From contig JAGPYM010000001.1 in assembly GCA_020736575.1 (NCBI GenBank), positions 310,001-374,000 on the forward strand: 64,000 nucleotides of DNA, given 5' to 3'. Positions 1 through 11,797 of the stretch are shown in pieces. The DNA comes from Thelonectria olida. Lineage: Eukaryota > Ascomycota > Sordariomycetes > Hypocreales > Nectriaceae. The position numbers and the translations under genes were made by a program. How positions within the stretch are numbered: the stretch's first letter is position 1; each line of letters starts with the position of its first letter. The notes under the pieces are model-generated. The model searched no databases, was not told the DNA's origin, and saw only the letters and a program-made list of their open reading frames with translations.

Positions 1-183
1 CATTCAAATGTCAGTAGTCATGACTGCCATACCTTTATAGAGTCGATATTCTCTTCAATGAATTCCTTTGCCATTACTACCTGACCCCCGTCTATTATGA
101 CTTGGATCTCTTTCTATCAAGATCAAATGGGTATCTCAGAAACACAAAACCACCCTACTTTTCCAACGCCAGCCCAATACAAT

Positions 184-1779
184 CTAACCCTCTCTCGACG
201 AGACCGCGTTGTCCTGCGAGACTGCGTTGTCCTGCATCTCGATATCCTCCGACGGCTTCCTCATGCCCATGCGACCTCCGGGACGCTTCGCACCCGTCCA
301 CATTGCAACCGGGATCGTGGTAACCGCGCACACTGCCGCAAGCGAGTACATGACACTCCTCCAACCGTGCTCCGTCTCTAGAATTGGAGGAGATCCGGCA
401 CTGGCCGTGGCAGAGCCCAGCGAGAAGACCGTCATGAACATGCCGTAGGCGAGTCCGTATCCGCCCGAGTTACGTCGAAGGATGGGGTACTCGTCTTGCT
501 TGGACATGAGAGTATACACAACCTCGGCCATGACGGGCGTGTTGGCGACAGACAGCGAGATACCCGCGCAACACATCAGAACCCACATCAAAATGGGAGG
601 GTCTCCGGGAACCATGTCCACCAACGCCAGACCCAAGAAACACGGCACGCAGCCCAAGAAACCTCCAATTGCAAGCCATCGTCCATCGTATCGGTCGGCG
701 AGTCGTCCCGTGTAAATGCAGAGCAAGCAGGGTCCGTAGAATGTCAAGAGGAACATTCCAACCATGAGAGGATCCCAACCGAATGTCTCTTCGCAGTAGA
801 CGGGTACAACAACGTCGATGGTGATTCTGGTCTGTTAGCAGCCGTCGTGAACGAAGAAGAGTCGTACTTACAAGATGTGAGCCGATGCCCACGTGCCAAT
901 CAACGCTCCCAGCATTCTCCAAGACTTGAAGAGAATCAGGGCATACTCCCAAAAGCTGGCGTCGGCCTCTCGACTCCGAATCGATTGACTCGTGACTGCA
1001 GCCACCTGCGGCGTCTCGTCGAGCTTGGGTTCACCATCTCGCTCTTCCGCCAATCTCGACCCAGACTCCAAGGGGCCCGCCAAAAACGGGTCGAAGAGTT
1101 TTGCCGTCTTTGTTTCAATAAGAAACAATCTCATGAAGACGTCGATGAGGATCATGCCCATTATCAGACCATAGACTGCATCCTGGCTGGCGTATTGCAA
1201 GATTATTCCAGCAACGGGGGGCGCCGAGGCGAGACCAGCGCAAAGCGAGATGTCGGCATAGCTGAGCGTTTGCCCAACTTCGTACAGCCCGACAGTGTCG
1301 ACGATCAGTGCGAGCCCAATGCTCCAGACAAATCCCGCGCTGACACCCTGGAGAACACGACCGAGTAGGAGAACGACCAGATTATTCGCGGCCCAGAGGC
1401 AGATGCAGCCGGCGAGAAGGAAACAGAGGCCAATGAGAAGCGGCCCACGACGGTTATTTGCCTTGTCGGCCATGAAGCCCGCAACGGGACTGCTAGCGAG
1501 GGAAGCCAACGAGTACGCAAGCATCGAGTACCCCGTCCACTTGTCAATGTCCTTTTCTGCGACGCCGGCCTGGTCTTCGAGGACGAAAGGGAGAACAACA
1601 ACAGTGCTACCGTAAAGAAAAATGTCCACATAGATTCCTAGCACCACTGTGATAATGATGAACCATTTGTGAGACCGCAGACGCAGGAAATGGGGCGCTG
1701 GGCCCGGGTTTCCGTCACTCCCATAGCCGAAGACGAATCGTTTTAACGACTTAGTAAAGGACCGATTAGGAACAGACAT
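184..1779 (-). CDS. MFS transporter (DHA/VMAT-like)
   Basis: Predicted plasma-membrane proton-coupled antiporter of about 516 aa, likely exporting small molecules; the substrate is unknown. Two exons on the minus strand, 1779-872 and 826-184, with a 45-nt intron (donor GTAAGT, branch CTAAC, acceptor CCAG); only this acceptor keeps the frame. Motifs seen: an early hydrophobic helix followed by a loop-2/3 signature around GFMADKANNRRGP, then many hydrophobic segments consistent with about 12 helices, a hydrophilic central loop (about residues 225-270), and a second-half repeat of the loop motif (TGRLADRYDGRW). I chose the ATG at 1779 because the protein then begins with a short basic cytosolic tail; an in-frame ATG at 1845 would add 22 residues. 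It lies about 19 kb from the biosynthetic cluster with housekeeping genes between, so nothing links it to that pathway. Confidence 0.85.
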
Positions 1780-3346
1780 TTTGATTTTGACAAAGGGTAG
1801 AGTGTGGAAAGATGAAAGATATGTAGAAAGGTCTGAGGAAAGCAAGTGTTTGAGGCGAACAGGACCGCATTAAGTAGACGAGACTGGTGCCGACAACAAG
1901 GTGTCGCGGGGTTGCAAGTCGTAATGGAAGTCGTGACGACAACGAGGTGGGAGCCATGATGAGGCGTTAGGCGGTTGGGAAAGGCCGTGGAAACAAAGTT
2001 GAGTTTGAAGATGTTGTTGGTGCATTGTCCAAGTTAGAGCGTCCCTGTACGAGACGAGGGCACCTTTATAGACGTCTTCGATCTAGGTTGCTTCCCTGTC
2101 ACTCATAGCAACTTCTATATCGCAGAGGGAATGCCTTCCAGTCACTTGGGTCTTACTTGGCTATCGACAACATCAACAAGAATAACAATAATAATAGCAA
2201 CTTCCGAGGCGTTCTCCTCAAAGGTGATGCCTTCTTAGTTGTTCCAAGTGCTTCCCACATCGCTAAGAGGCGCCGCCCACCCAATCCTGAGGGGAGTCCC
2301 GACTCAACTTATCACGGCGTCAACCAACTACTTCATAACGCAGAAGCTGCTTTTCAGCTGCTCCGACGTAGCACCGCCGTGACGTCAACGAACGATTTCC
2401 GCATCTAGGAATGCGATCTCTTGAGGAATCCTTGCTTCCAGTCACTCAAAGTGCCTTCCATGGACAAGGGGCTGTCTTCTAGCAACTCAACCTCACACTA
2501 TCGCGGTGACCATCGTCTCAGAACAACATCGAGAGTGCTTGAAAAGATCTGTTGAAGGTATTGGAATGATAACTATTAGTACTGAGGAATGGGTGGTTGG
2601 ATGTGGTTCTTACTCGTGATACTCTCAAGGCCGTCTGAGATGAGGGATACTCCGGACTACATCGGCGATGAACGGCTACTGTGGTGCCTAAAGTATTTTG
2701 AAGACATCACTGCCCTATTTTTAGATTCAAAATCGAGCCTTAGCCATTGAGTTATCAAGAGCGAGGTAAGGGATTGACGCAGTCAATCAACTCTCGGGTA
2801 GTTTCAACTCAGCCGGTGGGCAGTTACCTCTACGATATATCTTAAGGAACACGGACCGTACCGAATTGTTGATGATATCATTCCCACATTTCTACGGACT
2901 TTCCCGTGGATTTGATTTTATGGAAGCTTCCACAAAAGCCAAGACCATCCGGGTTTCGTGGGGAGTCGTTGACAGCTACACGCTTCTTGGGGAAGTCTCC
3001 ATGGGTCGAAATTCAGTGGGAGCACCTAGGAGACTTCCGGAGCACGCAGTTCGCCTGGAAAATCGCAATATTGAATCATGATTCTGAGAGGTAGGCATTT
3101 TCTTGAGTCTCCTAAGCATGAGTACGCAATGAAATATCTGAGTTGCTGGTGCAAGTCGGGAGCCGTGTGACTTGTACAGTGCATACATGCCCGATAAGAC
3201 TGTATAGATAGCGAGGCCCACTTCAACTTTTTTTCTTGATCGCGACCACGAGCTCGAGTCTTTTTCTAACGCCGACGACGACGACAATCTCCTCGTTAAC
3301 TCCCACGACGATCTTCTAGCTCGTCACCCTCCCGGCTCAAACAATC
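1780..3346. other. intergenic, divergent promoter region
   Basis: This stretch separates the 5' ends of the MFS transporter (minus) and Rrp7 (plus). I see no convincing gene. One short open frame at 2157-2408 begins with an Asn-rich run and has no recognisable domain. The last 100 bases before the Rrp7 ATG are pyrimidine-rich, as is common in fungal promoters and leaders. Confidence 0.6.
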
Positions 3347-4288
3347 ATGGTGCCTTTAGCAGATACGAGTGACCAATTTTCCATTCTGCCCATTAAGATC
3401 CCGGGCACGTCCTCGTATCCAACGCCGGCCATTCACGAAGTTCGCGTACGACGGAATGCGCCCAAGATTCCCACGCCCAACGACTCCCGAAGTCTATTTT
3501 TGAAGAACATTCCCGCAGACAGTACAGAGCCTCATTTTAGAGCTGTATTCGCCGAGCTCGTCGGTGCCGGCCGATTTGAGACCATCACCTTCGAAGACGA
3601 GTCCAAATCATCACTCCCTGTCGATCCTGCACAAGCCACAAAACTCACAGGCTTTGCACGCAAGAGGAAGCGCGAGGAGGTGGAGGCGGAGGAAAGGGAA
3701 CGTGAGGAGGAAGCCCTGCAGCTGCCTCAAATTTGGCTGCGTCGGTTGCAGAGCAGCAGCAGCACAGCCGTCGTGTTGCTGGCCGACGAGAAGAGTGTGC
3801 AATTGGTCCTCAAAGCCATTGCCAAGCTTCACAAAACAAAGAAATATCCCTCATGGGGCAGTAACCTGGCCGATGAGACCCCCTCTTTGGGATCGTCGTG
3901 GGTTGCGTCGCACTTGCAGCTTTCTCGCGTCGACAAGCAAGCCACCCAGAAGGCTGTGCATGCCTTCTTCAGCGCATTCAATCGCAAGGAGAAGGAGGCT
4001 GCAGAGCTTGCCAAGCGACTGCGCAACGAGCCTGATGAGGATGGCTTCGTGACTGTCACTCGTGGAGGACGATCAGCGCCTGCCGGCCACAACGAGGCTG
4101 AGGAGGCCAAACGCAAGATGGTGGAGAAGGACCAGAAGAAGAAGTCGGAGATGAAGGACTTCTACCGCTTCCAGCTCAGGGAGAGGAGGAAGGCGGAACA
4201 AGCCGCGCTGCTCAGGAGCTTCGAGGAAGACAAGCGGAAGGTCAATGCCATGCGCGAGAAGCGAGGGAAATTCAGGCCCGAGACATGA
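3347..4288 (+). CDS. RRP7: ribosomal RNA-processing protein 7 (Rrp7)
   Basis: Nucleolar factor for maturation of small-subunit pre-rRNA; in yeast Rrp7 works with the UTP-C/CK2 subcomplex of the SSU processome. Single exon, 313 aa. The N-terminal part carries an RRM-like region (about residues 45-150, with SLFLKNIP resembling an RNP2 strand) interrupted by a charged insert. The C-terminal third is the diagnostic Rrp7 helix: a basic, Glu-rich stretch with DFYRFQLRERRK and FEEDKRKVNAMREKRGKF near the end. The length matches the family (about 300 aa). The ATG at 3347 is the first in frame, just after a pyrimidine-rich leader. Assignment is strong because of the C-terminal signature. Confidence 0.92.
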   Translation: MVPLADTSDQFSILPIKIPGTSSYPTPAIHEVRVRRNAPKIPTPNDSRSLFLKNIPADSTEPHFRAVFAELVGAGRFETITFEDESKSSLPVDPAQATKLTGFARKRKREEVEAEEREREEEALQLPQIWLRRLQSSSSTAVVLLADEKSVQLVLKAIAKLHKTKKYPSWGSNLADETPSLGSSWVASHLQLSRVDKQATQKAVHAFFSAFNRKEKEAAELAKRLRNEPDEDGFVTVTRGGRSAPAGHNEAEEAKRKMVEKDQKKKSEMKDFYRFQLRERRKAEQAALLRSFEEDKRKVNAMREKRGKFRPET

Positions 4289-6190
4289 GTCCTTCTCGCC
4301 GAAAAGCAAATACTACAGTAAGTCGTGTTGCCCAGTCTGCGTTCTTTTTCCATGATGACGCCGCGGGGCCATCGAGACACTAAGGGAGGACTCAGTTTCC
4401 TGGGTCTTCCTGGTCGAATGCCGAAAACAACCGCGTAACATATCTTCTCAACCTGTCTGAAATATTTACTTTAAATGAATTGAGCTTTGGATCGTGTGCT
4501 GGGAAAGACACTAATACGCTCAACAGAAAACTATGCGAGAGGCACCCTTCCAGCCTTCAAGCCGAAAGATGATACCCGAGATGGAGATGGAAGACGGCGA
4601 GGGGACATAAGGCTCGGCTCGACCTTGAGCACGACGGCTTCTGGGCGGGGTCGGATCGGAGATTTCGCGATCGAGCTGAAGAAGCTGAAGCAGATGACAC
4701 CTGCGGTCCCGATAGGTGTGGACCATACCTCGACGCTATCGGGTAATGCATTGACGATGACGGGCATAATGTTGGGGTAATACCTCGTGCAGACGTCTAG
4801 CTGCGTATTCCTGGATTCGGATGGTTTACCAGGATCATCCAGGTTCACCACGAGGATGCCTTCGAGGACTAGCCCAAGACCCGATGGCTATCAATGAGTC
4901 TTCCAAATAGCAACGAAGACAGTTGGCCAGTAGGGGTCGACAATGATGTATGACAACGGCTATTATTTCCATCTATTGTGCTCTGGTTGCCGTGTTGCTT
5001 CTTATACTTTAACTTAAATCATGGCACTTTATCAAGGCGGGCAAAAGCCAATTCATTGACGGCTGAAACGACAAGGTTACATCTTCGTAAAGAATCGGAA
5101 TGGTGTCAACCACGACGAGAATCCAAACCCCGCGTGATGATTACATATCGGGTTGCACAGGCTGCGGTGAGAAGCCTGGTCCCTGCCTCTGGTCGATCAA
5201 TTTCGCAGCGTTTTCTCAGCACTCATGCAGCTGGCTGAGAGTCGCAATGATGCGGAGCACCAAAAGAAAAACCACGGAGGAAGAAGGATTAATTGCTTCT
5301 TTGCGGGCCGACGGGAATTATCTTAGGGCGAGAAGGTTATGCGAGTGATGGTATTCCAGATCATGCTGGAGGGCGATAGTGTCATGTCAATGTCATGGCT
5401 GGAGAGAGTGTGCATCTGCGCGGACGGGATTGGTTCAGTGGCTGGACGTGCTGTATTCGTCATGTGTGTCGCAGCTTTACGATGCATTATTGATTGCTTC
5501 TTTGGTATGCGTACCGAGGATTCGTACGAATACAGTCATCAATGTTGCATGATATGACCTCGGATGGCTCACCGGACGACGTTGTCGTGTCTGGAGCCCA
5601 ACGACAAGGACGAGTCCAAGGAAGCAGACAAGGACGCAGACATGGACAAAGAGGACGCAGCGGATAAATGGATCGACGTGTGTTCGTGTGTTTGCGTGTT
5701 TGCTTGTGTCCTAGGCGACGGCCCATCTCGGCGGCCAAAGAGCCCATGGTCCCACGGCGTTGCGTCTCGTCGTGTGGCCATGTGGTGCTGCAGGTTTAGA
5801 GCAAGCATCGGATGATGCATCTCTGCTGCAGTGCCAGCTGTCGAGTCTTTGTCTTGCCCGAATGTGCCGCGTTGCCCGCTTTTTGCTTTCTTTGTTCGCA
5901 GCGGGCGGGGTTGGCAAGGTTGGCTCAGTTGGGCACACTCAAAGAGCGTGGCGTTTAGTCATCCACTTTTTCCTCACGTCGTATTGTTTACTTTCCCCCA
6001 CATAGCAACCAACCCAAACAAAGCCAGTCAGTCGCAGGCTCGGCACCGAACCTCATCTAAATTAGATGCGCTTTCTCACACCCACTCCTCCAACGGCCGA
6101 GCTATCCCCAAGAATTTTCTCTACCCTCGCTTGCATCCGAGTAGACATGAGTATCGATCCTTCACTTGGGCTTTGAACTCGCCGCTCACC
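4289..6190. other. intergenic, no supported gene
   Basis: Holds the 3' flank of Rrp7 and the 5' flank of the coiled-coil gene. A low-complexity stretch near 5595-5675 would encode Asp/Lys-rich repeats in one frame, but the open frame (5564-5815) then runs into Cys/Val repeats and has no domain. I see no RNA gene here. Confidence 0.55.
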
Positions 6191-8370
6191 ATGATCGACA
6201 CCGAAAACCTGCGTACAGCATCGCTGTACATCAATAACCAGCTCCTCTCACGGGGCCTGCTGCGCGATGGCCAGAGCATTGACTTCGCACAGCCAGCCAT
6301 TCAGGATGGCGAGAATGCAGAGCTCATGGTGCGCATAGTCAGCGTGCTCAACGATTTGATCCTCCGACGCGACGTAAGTGGAATAGCCTAGTCAATCTCA
6401 ATGAGTCTTGCTGACCCCGACAGCGAGACGCTGAACACCGCGAATCCCTCTCAGCAACACTACGGAGCCTCCGAGCCGAAAATCTAAAGCACACAAGCGA
6501 CATTACGCGATTGAACGAAAAACATGTTGACGCCAAACGAAAGCTCGAGATTGCAGAAGCCTCTGAGGCTTCTGCGAGGACGCAAATGAAATCGGCCGAG
6601 GCTCAGATCCGTGGCCTAAAGGAGGACCTTGTTCGCACAAAGGCATTGGTGGCTCAAGCGCGAGCCACTTGCACGACCGACGTGCGGCGGCGAGACCGCC
6701 AGATTGATACGCTCAAGAAACAGCTCGGGGAAGCTGGTCGGGCACGTGGGTCTCGAGGCAACTCGGCCGTCATCTCCATCACCGTCACCGGCGACATTGG
6801 TGCAGAGAAGAAATCTCCCACGCGAGGAAGCACGACCGAAGAATACGACTTGCGAACAGAGACAAACTCGTTCCTCGCGAAACTGGCCCAGGACCTCAGT
6901 GAGGAGAATGAGGCCATTGTCAATGTGATGCGCCGAGTGATGCTGCAACTACGAGAGATGAGCGGATGGAGTGCCGAACAGGATGCTCTCGTCATCAAGC
7001 AAGAGGGCTGGGAAGACATGGCTTCGGAACTGGACGGTGTGCTCGATCATATGAGGACCATCTTAACCAACCCATCCTTTGTGCCAATCGAAGAAGTCAT
7101 GGTCCGAGAGGAGGAGATTGCCCACCTCAAAGACGGCTGGGTCAAGATGGAGAATCGTTGGACCGAAGCGGTTCATCTGATGGACGGCTGGCGTAAGCGA
7201 ATGGCTGCCAGTGGACGGCCAGTCAACGACGAAGAGCTCCAGATGGGACTGCGACTGAGCCCTGTGCGAGTCAAGGATGTGGAGGATACCAGACTGGCGC
7301 CTGCACTTCCACTTGCACCGCGACTTTCTGCTGTTGCGGAAGAATCCGAGGAGGAAATGGAGCCAGTACATTCCTCGCCGTGTCCCTCAGCTCGTGTGTC
7401 GCCCGGCCTGCGAGCCGTTGAGCTCTCTGATCAGGAAGAGAGCGATGCCGAGTCCGACTTTGATCAGGTTCCCGTGGATGAGTATGATGTGGAGGAACCC
7501 AACGTTCAGATCCTCCAACAGTCGACAGCAGCGGCCCCTTTCCAATCCAGCTTGGATTCGTCGCCGCCAATGCCAGATGCACCAAAGTTGAGTCCCTTGA
7601 AGGATTCGGCCTCGGCAGGGAATCGAGGATTACTGCATCTGGGCAAGCCTCTCAAGAGACCAGGAGAGCCAACAACGGCCGGGGAGAAGACTCGGGACCT
7701 CGCTGGCGATGCTTCCAAGCCCTTCTCAGACACGAGCATGCAAGACAACGAACGAGATCGCGCATCTTCATCAGCATCTCTAGAGGAGGTCTTGCTTTCC
7801 AAAGGACCTTCTGAGCCAGCGCCTCGACCAGCAATGACACCCCCAAGAATATCCTATCGCCGAGACCCGGAGAGTTCACAGGCCAGCGCTCGCAACTCTC
7901 GCGACTCTGGCCCTCGGTCTGGGCCACCATCACCCAATCGATCCCCGCGACGTAACGCCGCCTCACGCCTACCTCTACCACGCAATGCCGAGCCTGGTCC
8001 CCAGCAGAGCCCGCTCACCATGGCCACTATTGCTGCCAAGCTGGCAGCTTCCGAAAGAGAAGCCGACGCTGCGCGAGTCCGGGCAAAGCTTCGAGCCGCC
8101 CGTGGTACTCGGGGCGTCAAGAAACCTACCATCACCCACTCTCAGTCCGAGCCCAAAACTCAAGGTGCAACCCAGGACAAGGATTCCAGGGGCACGAAGG
8201 CTGATGACGTCGACCCTATCAAGCGTGACCCTTCCCCAGTGGACGAACAGCCCCAGCTGAAGCCAGAGAAGCGCAGACGAGACCGCAGGGCAAGCAAGAC
8301 GTCGTCACGGCGCAGAAGCACGCTGAGTCCTTGGGAACTTGAGAGTTTGATGACGGGTAACGTACAGTGA
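6191..8370 (+). CDS. coiled-coil ADIP/SSX2IP-like protein (TinC-like)
   Basis: Protein of about 709 aa with two exons, 6191-6373 and 6424-8370, joined across a 50-nt intron (GTAAGT...CAG) that keeps phase 0. The N-terminus (ENLRTASLYINNQLLSRGLL) and the following long coiled coil (about residues 60-170) match the afadin/alpha-actinin-binding (ADIP) domain family. Animal members anchor microtubules at centrosomes, and an Aspergillus member was described as a NIMA-interacting protein (TinC). A second helical part reaches about residue 280. The C-terminal half (about 300-709) is disordered, rich in Ser/Pro/Asp with basic clusters at the end, consistent with a regulated cytoskeletal or spindle-pole-associated factor. 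Role is inferred from family resemblance; no catalytic domain is present. Confidence 0.75.
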
Positions 8371-9492
8371 TGACAAAAAAAGAACGATTTTCAACAATGG
8401 GATGTGACTTCTTGGGTGGCATATTGTAACCATTGAAAACTTATGAGAAGGGAAAGCTTTGTACAGCGGGAAGTCGTTTTGATGGTGGCGTTTTTGGTGT
8501 TACTGGGGGACAACTTGCCGCTCTCGTGTTCGAGGTGCTCTGGGAATGCTGATTGTTTCCGGAGATGATGATTTGAAGGAAAGGATGGACTTGAATTCCT
8601 GCTCCTGGATAGGTAGTTTTATGCATCAAGAGATTTATGACGGCTTTGAATGATCATCTATCTGTATTCTGTAGTTATTTGGTGGTACAGGGTGTTGACT
8701 ATGACTTTTAATACTGAGGATATATTCGGACTATTAAAAAAGAGCGAGAAATGTGTGAAGTTTTTGGTGTGTGATCTTGTCTCGGGTTTGAGTAGAGTTG
8801 AGGTTGGGTAGAATGAGTGTTAGGATCGAGGTTAAGAGTTCGATGCGTACATGATTGATGAACCTCACATGATGTCGATAGTTGTTGCTCTACGAGTTCA
8901 AAGGAAGACAGACGTTCGAAAGAAGTATCTGGCGACTTTTGCTAACACCGTTCGTTAGTGGCTTCAGAAAAGATGGGAATGGGTTGGTTGTGTAAGACCT
9001 CAAACGCACTTTCATGTGCTGCCGAATGCTGCCTTCCAGCAAGCTCGCTATTCCCACGCCCAACTTATCTTTGCATTTCTTGGTAGCGGATGTCTTCGTC
9101 ATGGGCTTTCCCAGACCAGGAAAGTTGAAGGATGGCGTTGAGATATGCCGACGTAGTCTACCGAGCCCAGGACGGTTGTCATTGGGAACTACAATTTCTT
9201 GCTGCAAAGATCCAGAGGGCATTTAAAGTCGGCAGATAGACTAGATATATGTCTATGAATGAACTGGAACGGGATATGATCTTGGAACAAGTCGTTGTTC
9301 ACAACTCTTCTTCATGTGTTGGTCCGCAGCCGACTGCCATTTCGACTTGCTCGCCAGCAGAAATCGTGATTGAGACCACAATCTTATGCAATCAATTTCC
9401 TACCCCGACCTGACTCCTCCTTAATCCTTGCCCCTAGGCACTACTCTGGTTCTCGAGCATGTTTTGGCGGTCGCCGTTCCATCACATCACAA
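8371..9492. other. intergenic, no supported gene
   Basis: 3' flank of the coiled-coil gene up to the tRNA. A 110-codon open frame on the minus strand (9222-8890) has basic composition but no recognisable motif, and I do not call it a gene. Otherwise nothing stands out. Confidence 0.55.
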
Positions 9493-9574
9493 GCCTCGTT
9501 GGCTAAGTGGTATAGCGTCTCACTAGTACGACGATGAGATGAGAAGATCACTGGTTCGATTCCAGTACGAGGCA
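9493..9574 (+). tRNA. tRNA-Thr(AGT): tRNA-Thr (anticodon AGT), intron-containing
   Basis: A cloverleaf can be folded by eye. Acceptor stem is GCCTCGT with ACGAGGC plus discriminator A; a 3-bp D stem GCT/AGC; anticodon stem TCTCA/TGAGA with loop C-T-A-G-T-A-(intron)-A; T arm ACTGG-TTCGATT-CCAGT. The anticodon AGT lies at 9525-9527. A 10-nt insertion (about 9529-9538) sits right after the base 3' of the anticodon, the canonical position of nuclear tRNA introns. The B box GGTTCGATTCC is intact. The mature body is 72 nt before CCA addition. Confidence 0.93.
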
Positions 9575-11797
9575 CAGCGAGCATCATCGCAGCATGATAT
9601 CTTTTTGCCTCTGCGGCCTACTGTAGGTGTAGCGTGCCTGGAAGTCTGCCGTACAATTAGCCACAACCGCGTGTACGGGCAGAAGCTGTCTACCGAAGTA
9701 GCCCGATTCCCTAGGGCCTTCCAGGGCGACTGGACCAAAGACTCGACCGGCCGGACATTTCGAGACGAACTGGCCCTCGAGGCCAACGGATCCGTGGTAA
9801 CGACCCGAACTCCCGAGGCTAACGGCAGATGTTCCGGGAATAATAATACTGCCGTCCAGTTTGACGTGGAAAAATGGCCTTCCAAAGCAGGAACTTGACC
9901 CTACACTACAGCCAGTCTTCGAACCTAGCTATAGCGAGAACAAAGAATGAGCGTGGAAACTCATGGTCACTATGGATAACGCACGAATACTGATACAGAC
10001 AAAGTGATAGCTATTAGGATGGTAAATAGAGAAATTAATCGCAGGTTGCATTTGTTGCTGTGGACATACCGCCGCAAAGTGCGGCATACTATCTAGAAAG
10101 CATAGTGAAATTATCGTGACCATCTTGTCATTGCCGCCATCCCCATCAGTTCCATAGCATTTCTCATATACAAAGCTCACGAAATCTTTCGTTAGTGAAA
10201 CAGCCCTGCCCATCCGAACCTCGACCTGAGACCAAGACGGCTACCAGCCGCTGCTCGTCCTCTTAACAGCCATATGTACTTGACTCTGCCTGTTATGCCT
10301 CACATCGACCCCTTCCTTCTCTGCCCTCCATTTTCTGGCGACTTTTCCATCTGCAGTTCGAACATATCGCCTTGTTTATATGCTGGGTGCGTACAAGTGC
10401 AATCACCATTACGTTGATTCGCCGTCGCCTCTTCAGGCGTGGTGCAGGAACCCATCTTTGTATTCAAATATTACGTCCAAGGAGTCTCGAGCAAAGTTAC
10501 GGAGAAGGACTGTGGATAAATCTTGTATATACGCAGTGAATCCTTTGCTTCTATCTTAGCCACACCCGATACAGTATTTCACGTTTGTCTTGCTATAACT
10601 TCTGCTTAATATTTCCATGAGACATGGCAACATCTACCTCTGCTGCTACCTCCATGTGATTTGATGTTGCGATTTCCCTATAGATGCAAATTAAGCCTCG
10701 GCCTTGATATGTAAATAAGACCTTCCTATCTAGGGATGAAAAATTTTGCCATAGGCTCCGAATCTGCATTCATGTAAGACCTGAGGTAAGGACTCAGTTA
10801 AGGACTCAGGCAAGGGTTCAGGTAAGGACTCAGGCAAGGGTTCAGGACTCAGGTAAGGACCGAGGTAAGGTAAGGATGCCCGGGAAATGCGACTGTGTGT
10901 ACCTGTACCTATTGTACATAGGTAGGTATCGTATGCAGCTTGACAGCGTTGCGACCAACACGACTACCAAGGCCGACATGTAGTCACTCAGGCATCTTTG
11001 GAGACAAGGATTTTCTTTGCCAATGTCCCAATTGAAGAAGGAATCAGGACACAAATAAAGCCATCTCATCCATGTCTACAAACCACACACCCTGTTTGGC
11101 ATTCTTCCTCTGTGTTGGGGAGGGGGAACCATCAATCCTTATCTACACATCAGGTGTTTCCAAGCCACAAGCACCCTTTTTGACACATATTCCGAGACTC
11201 TTTCCAGTTTCGCTAGGAGCCAGAGTCAACTGACGTTCATGACCAGGGATGACCCGTCAGGTCGACACCTTTTGCCTGATCATGGCACAATTCTCACGCA
11301 GAGACGTCCAGGAACGGCATAGGGGACGTTGAAAGCCTATTTACCCGGAGGTAGCTTACTTGAGCATCCAATCTAGAGGCGGCGCAGTGATTGTCTTATC
11401 TTGATGTCGCTTCTTATCTGCAAGAAAGTGCCTGAGGAGTGTGCCGCGATAAGGGATCGAGACATCTGCCTTCGTCGGCACGTGATCAGAGTTGGGGGGG
11501 ACGGGAGAGGCCCACATATCGAATGTGCGTGTCCCGATTTGGAGACCTTCCTAATTTGGCAATCTCTGGCCAACCTCAATGCTTCAGATGCTTCACATGC
11601 GCCTGGACGAGATATCATGAATAAGTTTAAAGAATGATTTCATATTTGGTCATAAGTCAAGTCGTGTTAAATTACTGCATCTCGCTGGACCAGTTTCGTC
11701 ATGCTATCTATGAACTAGATTATCCCATACCCTTCACGCCAGAAACCATGTAAACCCGGGTCGACGTCGACTAAATCTTTTACAACAACAAAACGCT
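9575..11797. other. intergenic, no supported gene
   Basis: Region between the tRNA and the 3' end of glutamine synthetase. Open frames here are short and lack domains; one of them overlaps the tRNA. The only clear structure is the imperfect tandem repeat near 10.8 kb, listed separately. Confidence 0.55.
10783..10877 (+). repeat. imperfect 12-14 bp tandem repeat
   Basis: A run of related units alternating between AGGTAAGGACTC and AGGCAAGGGTTC, about seven copies, ending in AGGTAAGGTAAGG. It looks like a small minisatellite in intergenic DNA. Confidence 0.75.

Noticed and set aside
2157..2408. Short Asn-rich open frame between the MFS and Rrp7 genes
   Set aside because: The Asn run comes from an AAT/AAC simple repeat and the remainder has no motif or supporting context.
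8890..9222. 110-codon minus-strand open frame near the tRNA
   Set aside because: No domain, no intron signals and no paired promoter evidence; length is within chance.
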